Assembly (NCBI RefSeq): GCF_000971475.1
Contig: NZ_DF967525.1
Location: forward strand, 23,353 to 87,352
Reading direction: 5' to 3'
DNA from: Sulfuricella sp. T08
Lineage (GTDB): Bacteria; Pseudomonadota; Gammaproteobacteria; Burkholderiales; Sulfuricellaceae
DNA length: 64,000 nucleotides
Below the pieces are notes generated by a model. The model saw only the letters and a program-made list of their open reading frames with translations, was not told the DNA's origin and ran no database searches. The translations under genes and the position numbers were made by a program. Positions 44,713-53,580 of this stretch are shown one piece after another; position 1 is the first letter of the stretch; each line of letters opens with the position of its first letter.

Positions 44713-45945
44713 TCAGCCCGCCGGATTAGCTGCCCAATTTTCGCGCCACGCCCTGATTGCCGCCAACCGTGCCTCGTACACACGGTCGCGAATCTTCGCC
44801 GGATCGGAGCATTGCTGCGCCACCGCACCCGCATCCACCCCCTGAGCGATCTTGAGCGCCTGGCGCAGAAAATCGGCCGGCTCGAATACCGCATCCTGAT
44901 AGCCGAGCCGGCCGCAACAATCCGCGGTGCATGCCAGAAGGAAGGCTTCGAAGCGCCACGGCTGGCGCAAAGCATCGGTATCCAGCAGCAGCTTGAGCAG
45001 GGTTTCAGGCCGCAACTCAAAAGCACGCAACGGAACGCCATGAAAGCGCGCTACCATCAGCGCCAGTTCGCGGCAATCGTTGGGCACACGCAGGCGCTGG
45101 CACAGTGGCTTCGCCAGCTCAAAACTGCGCTCTTCATGGGCAATGTGGCGCGGCCACTCTGCGCGCGGCGTAGTGCCCTTGCCGAGGTCGTGAGTGAGGG
45201 CAGCGAAGCGCACCGGCAAATCGTAGTTCTGCGCGGCAGCGTAGTCCAGCACCATCATCACGTGCACCCCGGTATCTATCTCGGGATGGTATTGCTCGGT
45301 CTGCGGCACGCCGAACAGGGCGTCCAGTTCGGGCAGGATGCGGACCAGCGCGCCGCACTCGCGCAGTGCAAGGAACATGCGTGAGGGGGTCTTCTCCATC
45401 AGGCCGCGCGCCAGTTCCTGCCACACCCGCTCCGGCACCAGCGCATCGACTTCGCCGTTGGCGGCCATTTCCCGCATCAGCGCAAGGGTTTCCGGCGCGA
45501 TAGCAAAACCGAAACGCGCCGCGAAACGCGCCACCCGCAGCACCCGCACCGGGTCCTCGACGAAAGCCGGGCTGACGTGGCGCAACACCCCCGCTTTCAG
45601 ATCGGCCATACCGCCGTAGGGGTCGATGAACACACCGGCTTCATCCTTGGCGATGGCATTTATGGTCAGGTCGCGCCGCGCCAGATCCTCCTCCAGCGTC
45701 ACCTCGGGCGCGGCAAAAACCTGGAAGCCCTTATAGCCGCGCGCGGTTTTGCGCTCGGTGCGGGCCAGGGCATATTCCTCGTGCGTCCTGGGATGAAGGA
45801 ATACCGGAAAGTCCTTGCCCACCGGCCTGAACCCCTGGGCCACCATCTCCTCCGGCGTCGCGCCGACCACCACGTAGTCGCGGTCGGCAACCGGCAAGCC
45901 GAGCAACTCGTCGCGCACCGCGCCGCCGACGGCATAAACCTTCAT
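44713..45945 (-). CDS. cca: Multifunctional CCA tRNA nucleotidyltransferase
   Basis: The 410-residue enzyme adds and repairs the CCA end of tRNA. Nucleotidyltransferase motif GGAVRDELLGLPVADRDYV, the DLTINAIAKDE segment, the RNA-binding RVLRVARFAARFGF and a C-terminal HD domain (ALTHDLGKGTTP) identify the bacterial class with phosphatase and phosphodiesterase activity. It overlaps nothing and lies 5 bp downstream of the SDR gene, so the two may be co-transcribed. Confidence 0.96.
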   Translation of the reverse strand: MKVYAVGGAVRDELLGLPVADRDYVVVGATPEEMVAQGFRPVGKDFPVFLHPRTHEEYALARTERKTARGYKGFQVFAAPEVTLEEDLARRDLTINAIAKDEAGVFIDPYGGMADLKAGVLRHVSPAFVEDPVRVLRVARFAARFGFAIAPETLALMREMAANGEVDALVPERVWQELARGLMEKTPSRMFLALRECGALVRILPELDALFGVPQTEQYHPEIDTGVHVMMVLDYAAAQNYDLPVRFAALTHDLGKGTTPRAEWPRHIAHEERSFELAKPLCQRLRVPNDCRELALMVARFHGVPLRAFELRPETLLKLLLDTDALRQPWRFEAFLLACTADCCGRLGYQDAVFEPADFLRQALKIAQGVDAGAVAQQCSDPAKIRDRVYEARLAAIRAWRENWAANPAG

Positions 45946-45950
45946 GGAAG

Positions 45951-46895
45951 CTAGCGTTTCTCGTCGATAAACCGCTTGAAGCGCGGCGGCTGAACGCCGG
46001 CCAGATACAGCGGCGCTTCGGCCTCGAGTGCAACAGGCTGGATGCCGAATATCTCAGGGAATGGGCAGGCGCACACCGCATCGGTTTTTAGCGTCAGGTA
46101 GTTGTCGTGGGTCAGCATCTTCACCGGCATCAGGCCCAGTAGAATGGACTGCAGCGAAGACATCCCGCCGGACAGTGGAATAACCGACCGCTTGAGACCC
46201 TTGACCTTGGCGACGTATTCGACCAGTTCCTGCAAGGTGTAAACCGTCGGGCCGCACAGTTCGTAGCGCTGGCCGAAGGTGGCCGGGTTGTTCAGGCTGG
46301 CCGCGAACGCCTGAGCCACATCGCCGACATACACCGGTTGCAACTTGGCATTCGGGCTACCGAGCGGGAAAATTGGCGTCCACCAAAGCAGGCGGGCGAA
46401 CAGGTTGAGAAAGTGGTCTTCCGGGCCGAAAATCACCGATGGGCGGAATACCGTCACCGCCAGATGTTCTCCGTGGGCCGCCCGCACCAGTGCCTCACCC
46501 TCGCCCTTGCTGCGCTGATAGCGGCTCAAGCCATCCGGATCGCCACCGAGGGCACTCATATGCAGTAGCCGCTTCACCCCTGTCGCCCGGCAGGCTTCCA
46601 CTACCTTGCGCGGCAACTCCACGTGCGCACGCTGGAAAGCACCATGCTTTCCTTCATGGAGAATGCCGACCAGGTTGATCACCGCATCCACACCCTGGAA
46701 CAGGTTTTTTAACACAGCCGGGTCGTGAATGTCCGCTTCCACCATCGACACCGTCGGCAGCACAGTAAGACGCTTGGCCCGATTGATGTTGCGGTAAGGC
46801 ACATGCACCTCATATCCCCGCTCGCACAGTTGGCTAACTACATGCTGACCCACAAAACCGCTGCCGCCCAGCACACAAACTTTTTTGATTTCCAT
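45951..46895 (-). CDS. NDUFA9-like NAD(P)-binding SDR (complex I subunit family)
   Basis: The 314-residue protein has the nucleotide-binding CVLGGSGFVGQHVVSQL, INLVGILHEGKHG and the extended SDR layout of the NDUFA9/Coq11 group. These proteins associate with NADH dehydrogenase or quinone metabolism in other organisms; in bacteria the role is unclear. A duplicated piece of its 5' end, including ribosome site and start codon, lies immediately upstream (46949-47037). Confidence 0.85.
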   Translation of the reverse strand: MEIKKVCVLGGSGFVGQHVVSQLCERGYEVHVPYRNINRAKRLTVLPTVSMVEADIHDPAVLKNLFQGVDAVINLVGILHEGKHGAFQRAHVELPRKVVEACRATGVKRLLHMSALGGDPDGLSRYQRSKGEGEALVRAAHGEHLAVTVFRPSVIFGPEDHFLNLFARLLWWTPIFPLGSPNAKLQPVYVGDVAQAFAASLNNPATFGQRYELCGPTVYTLQELVEYVAKVKGLKRSVIPLSGGMSSLQSILLGLMPVKMLTHDNYLTLKTDAVCACPFPEIFGIQPVALEAEAPLYLAGVQPPRFKRFIDEKR

Positions 46896-46948
46896 GATTT
46901 TTCCTTATTTTTCCACGATGGTTAGGTACCTCAAGGTTTCAGTGCAGG

Positions 46949-47037
46949 CTAATGCGCGAAGCGCGTTACGCCGGAGCTAAAACCGCTGCCGCCCAGCACA
47001 CAAACCTTCTTAATTTCCATCATTTTTCTCCTTATTC
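46949..47037 (-). pseudogene. Duplicated 5' fragment of the NDUFA9-like gene
   Basis: Read on the minus strand, the region repeats the ribosome-binding AAGGAGAAAAATG-like leader and the first 14 codons (MEIKKVCVLGGSGF) of the gene at 46895, about 125 bp away, then continues SSGVTRFAH and stops. With a ribosome site it could be translated as a 23-residue peptide. It probably arose by a short tandem duplication. Confidence 0.75.
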
Positions 47038-47038
47038 G

Positions 47039-49000
47039 TTATTCGCACGCCGGCGCGCGCTCGTCATCGCCGCTGCATTCCGTTTTCCCGCTTCCTGACT
47101 TAATCGTGCCCAGGCGCTGCTTCAATGACTGCAGTTGTTGGCCAAAACGGTTGCCGTAGTAGACAGCATTGCTCATGACTTTCTGCACATAGCCACGGGT
47201 TTCCGTAAACGGAATAGTCTCGGCATAGATAGCGCCTTCCATCGGGGTGGCGCTACGCCAGTTGATGGCGCGGCGCGGGCCCGCATTGTAGGCGGCGGTC
47301 GCCAGCAGCGGCTGCCCATCGAGTTTGTCGAGCACATACTTGAGATAATAAGTACCGAGTGCCACGTTGGTATCCAATTGGTTGACCAGCGACTGGCGAA
47401 AATTTTTCATCCCCATGCGCTTCGCCACCCAGCGCGCTGTTCCCGGCATCAGCTGCATCAACCCCGATGCGCCGACGCCGGAACGTGCCTGCTGGATAAA
47501 GCGGCTTTCCTGGCGAATCAGGCCGTATACCCAAGCCTCGTCCAGACCCACCAGACGTGCCTGTTCCTGCATCACATCACGGTGGGGAGCGGGAAAGCGC
47601 AGGCTGAAATCGTGCAACTGCTGGGTCTTGTCCGCAGTACTGATGGCCCTGTCATACCAACCGTGGCGCTGAGCCACCTCTGCCGCGGCCAGCAGGCGCC
47701 TGTCATCGAGCCCACGCACCGCCCACATCCACTCGCGGTTGGCCTCGTAGCGCAGGTTCATCTCGTACAGCGCCAGCGCACGCCGGATTGCAGGCAGCCT
47801 CTCCATGGCCTTGATTTCGTCGTCACCCACCTTGACAATTTCAGCGGGGATGCCGGCCACCGCACCCAACTCTCCAGCCGCAAGCTGGCCATAATAATTA
47901 AATTCCTTCGACAGCGGCGCCAGGATTGCATTGCCCTGCACCGCCTTGCCCTGCGCCTTGAGGGCACGCGCCTTCCAGTAGCGCCAGGAGCCCTGGTTCT
48001 GCTCCGCCTCCGACATCGCCGCGATGGCGGCCTGCACTTCCTGCCAATTCTGCTCGCGCAGCGCCGCGCGCACCTTCCAGGCGAGCTGCAAGTCGGAAAG
48101 ACGAGTCCCGGCCGCCTTGCCAAACCAGGCTAGCGCATCCGGATCGTGCTTGCGCGCAGCATGGAAAGCCAGCTGACCCCAGCCATAAGCCTGTTCTTCT
48201 GCACTAAACTTGGCGTACAGCGCATTCCAGTAGGGCAACGCCTGTTGCGGCTGGCTGCGAGCCATGCGGGCCAGGGCGAATAGGGTCAGCTCCCGGCCAG
48301 CACGGGTCTTCAGGTCCACCGGCAGATTGTCGAGAAAAGCGAGCGGATTTTCTGCCGCACGATCCAGCTCGCGCAGGGGAATCTCCTGCTGGCCGGGGAA
48401 GTAACGCGCAACATGCTTCGCCACGCTAACGTTGCCCGCCTCCAGGGTAAGCCTCAAACGCGCCCACACATCTTCCACGGTGAGCAGGCCGTTGGTCGCC
48501 AAAGCATCGGACAGAGGCAGGCAGCTCGACGGCTGCTCTTCGGCGCTGAACCAGTAGGGCTTCGCCTCCGCCAGCGCGGCGCTTTCACCCAATGCGAGCC
48601 GCGCCTGCAGGGCATAGCAGACCAGATCCGAATCCCTGGTAATCAGCGCTGGGTATTCGCTCATGTACAGTTCCCAGCGCTGGCTCTTTGCCAGCATCCG
48701 CAGCCATTCAGCGAGCAGCCGGTCGGCCAGGAAACTGTCCCCGTTACGCTGGATAAACCCTTTGATCTCTTCCGGGCTCGCTTCCTTGAGGCGCAACATG
48801 AGTTGCATATAAGCGACGAAGGGCTCCAGCACATGACCTTGCAAGCGCGCGGCCATGGTATCGAAATGGGAAATATTGCCGGCCCGAAAAGCCTCGCGCG
48901 CGGCGAGGAAGTCAGCCTCTTGGTTTGTCGAGGCCGCATTGCCGAATGAGGGAAACGCGGCCCCTGCAAAAAAAACGACTGCAATATAGAGAGCTTTCAT
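47039..49000 (-). CDS. slt: Soluble lytic murein transglycosylase (Slt70-like)
   Basis: The 653-residue periplasmic enzyme has a signal peptide (about 1-22), a long superhelical region (about 25-470) and a C-terminal goose-lysozyme-like catalytic domain with the catalytic glutamate in GLIRQESRFIQQA and ASGLMQLMPGTA, followed by NVALGTYYLKY and AAYNAGP. It cleaves peptidoglycan to anhydro-muropeptides. I chose ATG 49000 over an upstream start because the signal peptide begins there. Divergent from the aldehyde dehydrogenase with 43 bp between. Confidence 0.94.
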   Translation of the reverse strand: MKALYIAVVFFAGAAFPSFGNAASTNQEADFLAAREAFRAGNISHFDTMAARLQGHVLEPFVAYMQLMLRLKEASPEEIKGFIQRNGDSFLADRLLAEWLRMLAKSQRWELYMSEYPALITRDSDLVCYALQARLALGESAALAEAKPYWFSAEEQPSSCLPLSDALATNGLLTVEDVWARLRLTLEAGNVSVAKHVARYFPGQQEIPLRELDRAAENPLAFLDNLPVDLKTRAGRELTLFALARMARSQPQQALPYWNALYAKFSAEEQAYGWGQLAFHAARKHDPDALAWFGKAAGTRLSDLQLAWKVRAALREQNWQEVQAAIAAMSEAEQNQGSWRYWKARALKAQGKAVQGNAILAPLSKEFNYYGQLAAGELGAVAGIPAEIVKVGDDEIKAMERLPAIRRALALYEMNLRYEANREWMWAVRGLDDRRLLAAAEVAQRHGWYDRAISTADKTQQLHDFSLRFPAPHRDVMQEQARLVGLDEAWVYGLIRQESRFIQQARSGVGASGLMQLMPGTARWVAKRMGMKNFRQSLVNQLDTNVALGTYYLKYVLDKLDGQPLLATAAYNAGPRRAINWRSATPMEGAIYAETIPFTETRGYVQKVMSNAVYYGNRFGQQLQSLKQRLGTIKSGSGKTECSGDDERAPACE

Positions 49001-49043
49001 AAGTGCTATAGTAAGTTTTAACGTCTTTAAAAGATAGCACACG

Positions 49044-50408
49044 ATGCCCCACATCAGCCTGAATCCCGCCACCGGCAAGGTTGAGCGATTTTTTCAGAGG
49101 TGCGATGATCGACACCTCGACAGCGCACTGGAAGAGGGTCAGAAAGCCCAGAAAATCTGGCGAATAACAGGCTTGGAGCAGCGCGCTGAAGCGCTGCTCC
49201 ATGTGGCGGAAATTCTGATGGCAAACCACGACGACTACGCCGCCCTGATTACCCGGGAAATGGGAAAGCCGTTGCGGGAAGCCCGAGCCGAAGTAGAAAA
49301 ATGCGCCCTGGCATGCGACTACTACGCCCACCACGCTGGCGAACTTCTCACGGACGAGCCGATTGAAACCGATGCCACCCGGAGCTATGTCAGCTACCCG
49401 CCGCTCGGCACCGTGCTCGCAATCATGCCGTGGAATTTTCCCTTCTGGCAAGTGTTCCGCGCTGCCGCACCGGCGCTGATGGCTGGCAACGCTATCCTGC
49501 TCAAGCACTCCTCCAATGTGCCGCAATGTGCGTTGGCGGTGGAGGATATTTTCCGTACCGCGGGCCTGCCGCATGGCCTGTTTGCCACCCTGATGATCGA
49601 TGCGAGCCAGGTCGCAGGCATCATCGCTGACCCCCGCATACATGCCGTCACTTTTACCGGATCGGAGCCAGCCGGGCGACAGGTTGCCGCGGAGGCTGGG
49701 CGAAACCTGAAAAAGTGCGTCCTGGAACTGGGTGGGTCAGATCCTTTCATCATACTGCACGATGCCGACCTCGACTACACCAGCACCCAGGCCGTCAATT
49801 CGCGCTTTCTCAACAATGGCCAGTCCTGCATCGCAGCCAAGCGTTTCATTGTCGTGCCGGAAATCGCGGACGAATTCATGCTCCTGATGATGCAGAAAGT
49901 TGCCGCCCTTCGAGTCGGGGATCCGATGAAGGAAGACACTCAGATGGGACCGATGGCAAGGCTCGACCTGCGCGACGAACTGCACCGCCAGGTGGCGGAC
50001 TCCATCACCCAGGGAGCGCAAGCTTTACTAGGCTGCGAACCGGTCGCCGGGGAAGGCGCCTATTACCTGCCGTCCATCCTCGACCATGTCACGCCGAAGG
50101 CGCGCGCCTATCACGAGGAGCTATTCGGCCCTGTGGCCGCCGTGATCCGTGCGCACGACGAACAGGATGCCCTAAGAATCGCCAACGATACCCGCTTCGG
50201 TCTGGGTGCCAGCCTGTGGAGCGGCGACGCTGCGCGCGCTGAAAGGCTGTCGCGAGAGATCGGGGCGGGCTGCTGCTTCATCAACGGCATGGTAAAATCC
50301 GATCCGCGCCTGCCGTTCGGCGGCATCAAGGCATCAGGCTACGGCCGCGAGCTTTCCTACCACGGCATCCGCGAATTCGTGAACATCAAGACGGTATGGG
50401 TGAAGTAA
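49044..50408 (+). CDS. NAD(P)-dependent aldehyde dehydrogenase (succinate-semialdehyde type)
   Basis: The 454-residue enzyme has MPWNFPFWQVFRAAAPAL, the catalytic glutamate in LELGGSDPF and the nucleophile cysteine in NNGQSCIAAKRF, plus GPMARLDLRDELH. The size and start HISLNPATGKV fit the short succinate-semialdehyde dehydrogenase (Sad/YneI) group. The natural substrate may differ. The stop codon forms the edge of a 50-bp perfect palindrome. Confidence 0.92.
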   Translation: MPHISLNPATGKVERFFQRCDDRHLDSALEEGQKAQKIWRITGLEQRAEALLHVAEILMANHDDYAALITREMGKPLREARAEVEKCALACDYYAHHAGELLTDEPIETDATRSYVSYPPLGTVLAIMPWNFPFWQVFRAAAPALMAGNAILLKHSSNVPQCALAVEDIFRTAGLPHGLFATLMIDASQVAGIIADPRIHAVTFTGSEPAGRQVAAEAGRNLKKCVLELGGSDPFIILHDADLDYTSTQAVNSRFLNNGQSCIAAKRFIVVPEIADEFMLLMMQKVAALRVGDPMKEDTQMGPMARLDLRDELHRQVADSITQGAQALLGCEPVAGEGAYYLPSILDHVTPKARAYHEELFGPVAAVIRAHDEQDALRIANDTRFGLGASLWSGDAARAERLSREIGAGCCFINGMVKSDPRLPFGGIKASGYGRELSYHGIREFVNIKTVWVK

Positions 50409-50457
50409 GGGCTCGTTAATGGATAAGTTGGGCCCAACTTATCCATTAACGAGCCCT
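50408..50457. repeat. Perfect 50-bp palindrome between convergent genes
   Basis: AGGGCTCGTTAATGGATAAG then TTGGG forms the left arm (25 bases) and its exact complement the right arm, with no spacer (centre between 50432 and 50433). It fills the whole gap between the stop codons of the aldehyde dehydrogenase and the convergent exported-protein gene. It may serve as a bidirectional terminator, although no T-run follows. Confidence 0.9.
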
Positions 50458-50459
50458 AA

Positions 50460-51224
50460 TCAGCGCTGCCGGACCTTGGCCAGCACCTTGCCACTGGCGC
50501 TGTCGTAAAACCAGACTTCGAGCAGATCCCCCACCAGATAGCGTTTTCTCAGGGTGTAATCCACCGGCTCGGCGAAGGTGGCCTTCCAGAAGGTGTTGCT
50601 TTCGGTGTGGTAAGGCGGCTTGAGCCGGCACAGCGCCAGCATGCGAACGGTCTTGCCCTCCGTCAGCCGTTGCGCTTCCCCGGCTTGCATCGGCACGGAC
50701 GCATCGAAGCCGGCATCGTCGTCCACCTTGCGCGCATAGAAATCATAGAGGTTGTCGAAGGCGAAGAAATAGTCGTAGCGCCAGCGGTTTTTCACTTCCA
50801 CCGTTTTGCCGGGGTAGAGTTCGACCACCTCGGGCGCGCGCTTGGAGGCAATTTCGGAGCCGAGAGGCAGAAATTTGAAGCGGTAATAGTCGCGCTGGTC
50901 CGGGTCGGCCATCGCATCCCAGCTCCAGCCCTCGGCGATCTGGTTGAACACCATGTTGTAGTGCAGTTCCAGCTTGCCACTGGCCGCATCGTATTCCTGG
51001 GTAAAGTTCGGTCCGGCGTCAAGATCGACGACAAAGGCGAATACCTCATCCTTGATGCTCACGGCGACGGTTGCGGAGGCGGAAATTTCTCCATACCACT
51101 TTTTGATGTCATCCCCGGCATAGCTGGCAGGAAGAGTCAGGGCCGCGCTGTCGAAAGAAGCGGCGGCATGGCCGGACAGGCACGCGAACAGCGCCGCCAG
51201 AATCAAACTTCGTGTTCGTTGCAT
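50460..51224 (-). CDS. Exported protein of unknown function, FNR-controlled
   Basis: The 254-residue protein has a signal peptide (about 1-22, HAAAS) and a mature domain rich in aromatic and charged residues (WYGEISASATVAVSIKDE, DQRDYYRFKFLPLG, KNRWRYDYFFAFDNLYDFYA, WKATFAEPVDYTLRKRYLV). I do not recognise a family. There are no obvious membrane spans, one cysteine, and no metal motif. An FNR-type promoter upstream indicates anaerobic expression. It lies downstream of ilvA on the same strand but has its own promoter. Confidence 0.75.
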   Translation of the reverse strand: MQRTRSLILAALFACLSGHAAASFDSAALTLPASYAGDDIKKWYGEISASATVAVSIKDEVFAFVVDLDAGPNFTQEYDAASGKLELHYNMVFNQIAEGWSWDAMADPDQRDYYRFKFLPLGSEIASKRAPEVVELYPGKTVEVKNRWRYDYFFAFDNLYDFYARKVDDDAGFDASVPMQAGEAQRLTEGKTVRMLALCRLKPPYHTESNTFWKATFAEPVDYTLRKRYLVGDLLEVWFYDSASGKVLAKVRQR

Positions 51225-51246
51225 ATTACTGCCTCAAAAACTCGGC

Positions 51247-51288
51247 ATCATAACGATGGTGCCACGGCCCTTCCATGATTTAAATCAA
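51247..51288 (-). promoter_or_regulatory. FNR/Anr class II promoter for the exported protein gene
   Basis: On the minus strand, TTGATTTAAATCAT (51288-51275) matches nine of ten defined FNR positions, and TATGAT (51252-51247) is the -10 element. A start site near 51240 puts the FNR centre at -41.5, the same geometry as at 15077-15118. The gene starts at 51224. Confidence 0.75.
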
Positions 51289-51289
51289 A

Positions 51290-52801
51290 TCAGCCGAGAA
51301 ACAATTTGTAGGCCGGATTCTTGCTCTCATCCACATAGGGATAGCCCAGACGCTTCAGAAAGGCCCTGAAGTCGGGCTTTTCCTGAGGTGGCACCTGCAC
51401 CCCAACCAGCACCCGCCCGTAGTCTGCGCCATGGTTGCGGTAATGGAACAGGCTGATGTTCCAGTTCTGCCCCACGCTGTCGAGAAACTTCATCAGCGCA
51501 CCGGGGCGCTCGGGGAATTCAAAGCGATAAAGGATTTCGTTTTTCGCCTGGGGAGCATGGCCACCCACCATGTGCCGGACATGCAGCTTGGCCATCTCGT
51601 TATTGCTCATGTCCACCGGCTGGAGCCCCTTGCGCTCCAGCAGCGCCAGCAACTTCTCGGTTTCGCCACGGTTTTGCGCCTGCACCCCGACGAACACATG
51701 GGCCGCGCTGGAATCTGAATAACGATAATTGAATTCGGTGATGTTGCGCGTCCCCAGCAGGGCGCAGAATGCCTTGAAACTGCCCGGTTTTTCCGGGATG
51801 GTGACAGACAGCACGGCTTCGCGCTGCTCGCCCAGCTCGGCGCGCTCGGCGACATGGCGCAAGCGGTCGAAGTTCATGTTGGCGCCGGAGGCGATAGCCA
51901 CCAGCGTCTTGTTCTTCAGCTTTTCGCGCGCGACGTACAACTTGGCCCCAGCGATGGAAAGCGCCCCGGCGGGTTCAAGAATGGAGCGGGTATCCTCGAA
52001 CACGTCCTTGATCGCGGCGCAGATGGCATCGGTATCCACCAGAATGACTTCGTCCACCAGTTCGCGGCACAGGCGAAAAGTTTCTTCTCCCACCTGCTTG
52101 ACCGCCACGCCGTCGGCAAAGATGCCTACCTGCGCCAGAGTCACCCGCTCCTTCTTCTTCAGCGAACGGTACATGGCATCGGCGTCGACCGGCTCGACGC
52201 CGATGATCTTGATTTCCGGCTTGAGGCGCTTCACGTAAGCGGCAATGCCGGCGATCAGGCCACCCCCGCCTACCGGCACGAAAATGGCGTGAATCGGATC
52301 CGAATGCTGGCGCAGGATTTCCATGCCGATGGTGCCCTGCCCGGCAATCACTTCCGGATCGTCATAGGGATGAACGAAGGCCAGCTTGAGTTTCTTCGCC
52401 AGGGCGATGGCATGGACATAGGCATCGCTGTAGGAATCCCCATGCAGCACCACGTGGGCGCCACGGCTCTGCACTGCTTCAACCTTGATCTGCGGGGTGG
52501 TGGCGGGCATCACGATGGTGGCTTCGCACTTCAGACGCTGAGCGGAAAGCGCCACGCCCTGGGCATGGTTGCCGGCGGAAGCGGCAATCACCCCGCGCTT
52601 GAGCGTTGCGGCAGGAAGCTGCACCATCTTGTTGTAGGCGCCGCGCAGCTTGAACGAGAACACCGGCTGCAAGTCCTCGCGCTTGAGCAAGACCGTATTC
52701 TGGATGCGGCGTGACAGATTCGGCGCATGTTCCAGCGGGCTTTCGATGGCCACGTCGTAGACGCGGGCGGTGAGTATTTTTTCCAGGTAGTCGGTGCGCA
52801 T
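51290..52801 (-). CDS. ilvA: Threonine ammonia-lyase, biosynthetic (threonine deaminase)
   Basis: The 503-residue PLP enzyme makes 2-oxobutanoate from threonine, the first step to isoleucine. The PLP lysine is in VFSFKLRGAYNKM, the phosphate loop in VPVGGGGLIAGIA, and two C-terminal ACT-like regulatory domains begin near residue 325 (VLSVTIPEKPGSFKAF and YRFEFPERPGALMKF) for isoleucine and valine control. I chose ATG 52801; a TTG three codons earlier is possible. It stands alone; no attenuator is obvious. Confidence 0.96.
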   Translation of the reverse strand: MRTDYLEKILTARVYDVAIESPLEHAPNLSRRIQNTVLLKREDLQPVFSFKLRGAYNKMVQLPAATLKRGVIAASAGNHAQGVALSAQRLKCEATIVMPATTPQIKVEAVQSRGAHVVLHGDSYSDAYVHAIALAKKLKLAFVHPYDDPEVIAGQGTIGMEILRQHSDPIHAIFVPVGGGGLIAGIAAYVKRLKPEIKIIGVEPVDADAMYRSLKKKERVTLAQVGIFADGVAVKQVGEETFRLCRELVDEVILVDTDAICAAIKDVFEDTRSILEPAGALSIAGAKLYVAREKLKNKTLVAIASGANMNFDRLRHVAERAELGEQREAVLSVTIPEKPGSFKAFCALLGTRNITEFNYRYSDSSAAHVFVGVQAQNRGETEKLLALLERKGLQPVDMSNNEMAKLHVRHMVGGHAPQAKNEILYRFEFPERPGALMKFLDSVGQNWNISLFHYRNHGADYGRVLVGVQVPPQEKPDFRAFLKRLGYPYVDESKNPAYKLFLG

Positions 52802-53038
52802 AGGTTTCAATCCGGTTTAATTTGAAAGGTTATCAGGATTCAGGCCAAACCAGAAGCCGGGGCGTGAACTGTCATGGAACGGAAATATTAATTTGATATA
52901 CCTTTACCATTAATTAATGGCTGGTGAAAATATTTGTTGCACAAGCCAGTAAATAGTATAAATTATATAAATCAATTCAAGATTAATCGATTCGTGCAAG
53001 TGTCAATTTAACAGTGTCACTTTAATTTGGAGCGAGCC

Positions 53039-53464
53039 ATGACTGAGAAAGCCAAAACCACTACTAAATCAGCGCCAACCGCACTGGCAGAGGACAAAAT
53101 TGCCAAGCCAGCCGCCGCGGTCAAAATGCCGCCGCCCGCAAAGCAGGCGGTCAAGTCGCCCGCCAAAAAACCCGCTGTCGCACCTTTGAAAACCAAGCCA
53201 AAATCCGCAAAAACGGAAAAGCCGCCCAAGGCAGACAAGCCCAAAAAAATTAAAATGGTGCGCGACAGTTTCACCATGCCGGAAAATGATTACGCCCAAC
53301 TTGCCGAACTCAAGAAGAAGTGCCTGCAGGCTGGCGTTCATGTCAAGAAAAGCGAGCTGCTGCGTGCGGGTTTGCTGAGCTTGTCCAGGCTGCCGAACGC
53401 CGCCTTGATCAAGGCCGTGGAGCAGGTGGAAAAACTCAAGACCGGCCGGCCGGCTAAATCGTAA
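53039..53464 (+). CDS. Histone-H1-like Lys/Ala/Pro tail fused to a ribbon-helix-helix-like domain
   Basis: The 141-residue protein has a very basic Lys/Ala/Pro-rich N-terminal tail (about 1-75; KPAAAVKMPPPAKQAVKSPA and similar repeats) followed by a compact domain (about 78-120) with a strand DSFTMP, a helix ENDYAQLAELKKKCLQAG and a helix KKSELLRAGLLSL, the pattern of ribbon-helix-helix DNA-binding proteins. A nucleoid-associated or DNA-binding role is likely. ATG 53039 follows TTGGAGCGAGCC. The preceding 230 bp are AT-rich and could be its regulatory region. Confidence 0.75.
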   Translation: MTEKAKTTTKSAPTALAEDKIAKPAAAVKMPPPAKQAVKSPAKKPAVAPLKTKPKSAKTEKPPKADKPKKIKMVRDSFTMPENDYAQLAELKKKCLQAGVHVKKSELLRAGLLSLSRLPNAALIKAVEQVEKLKTGRPAKS

Positions 53465-53580
53465 CTGGCCGAAAATTTGATTGACGAAAGAATCCCGAAA
53501 GTTTCTAAAACCGACAAACCCTGAGATAATAATCATTTGCTTGTCCGGATAAAACTCATCTTTCACAGGGATTAGGAAAC

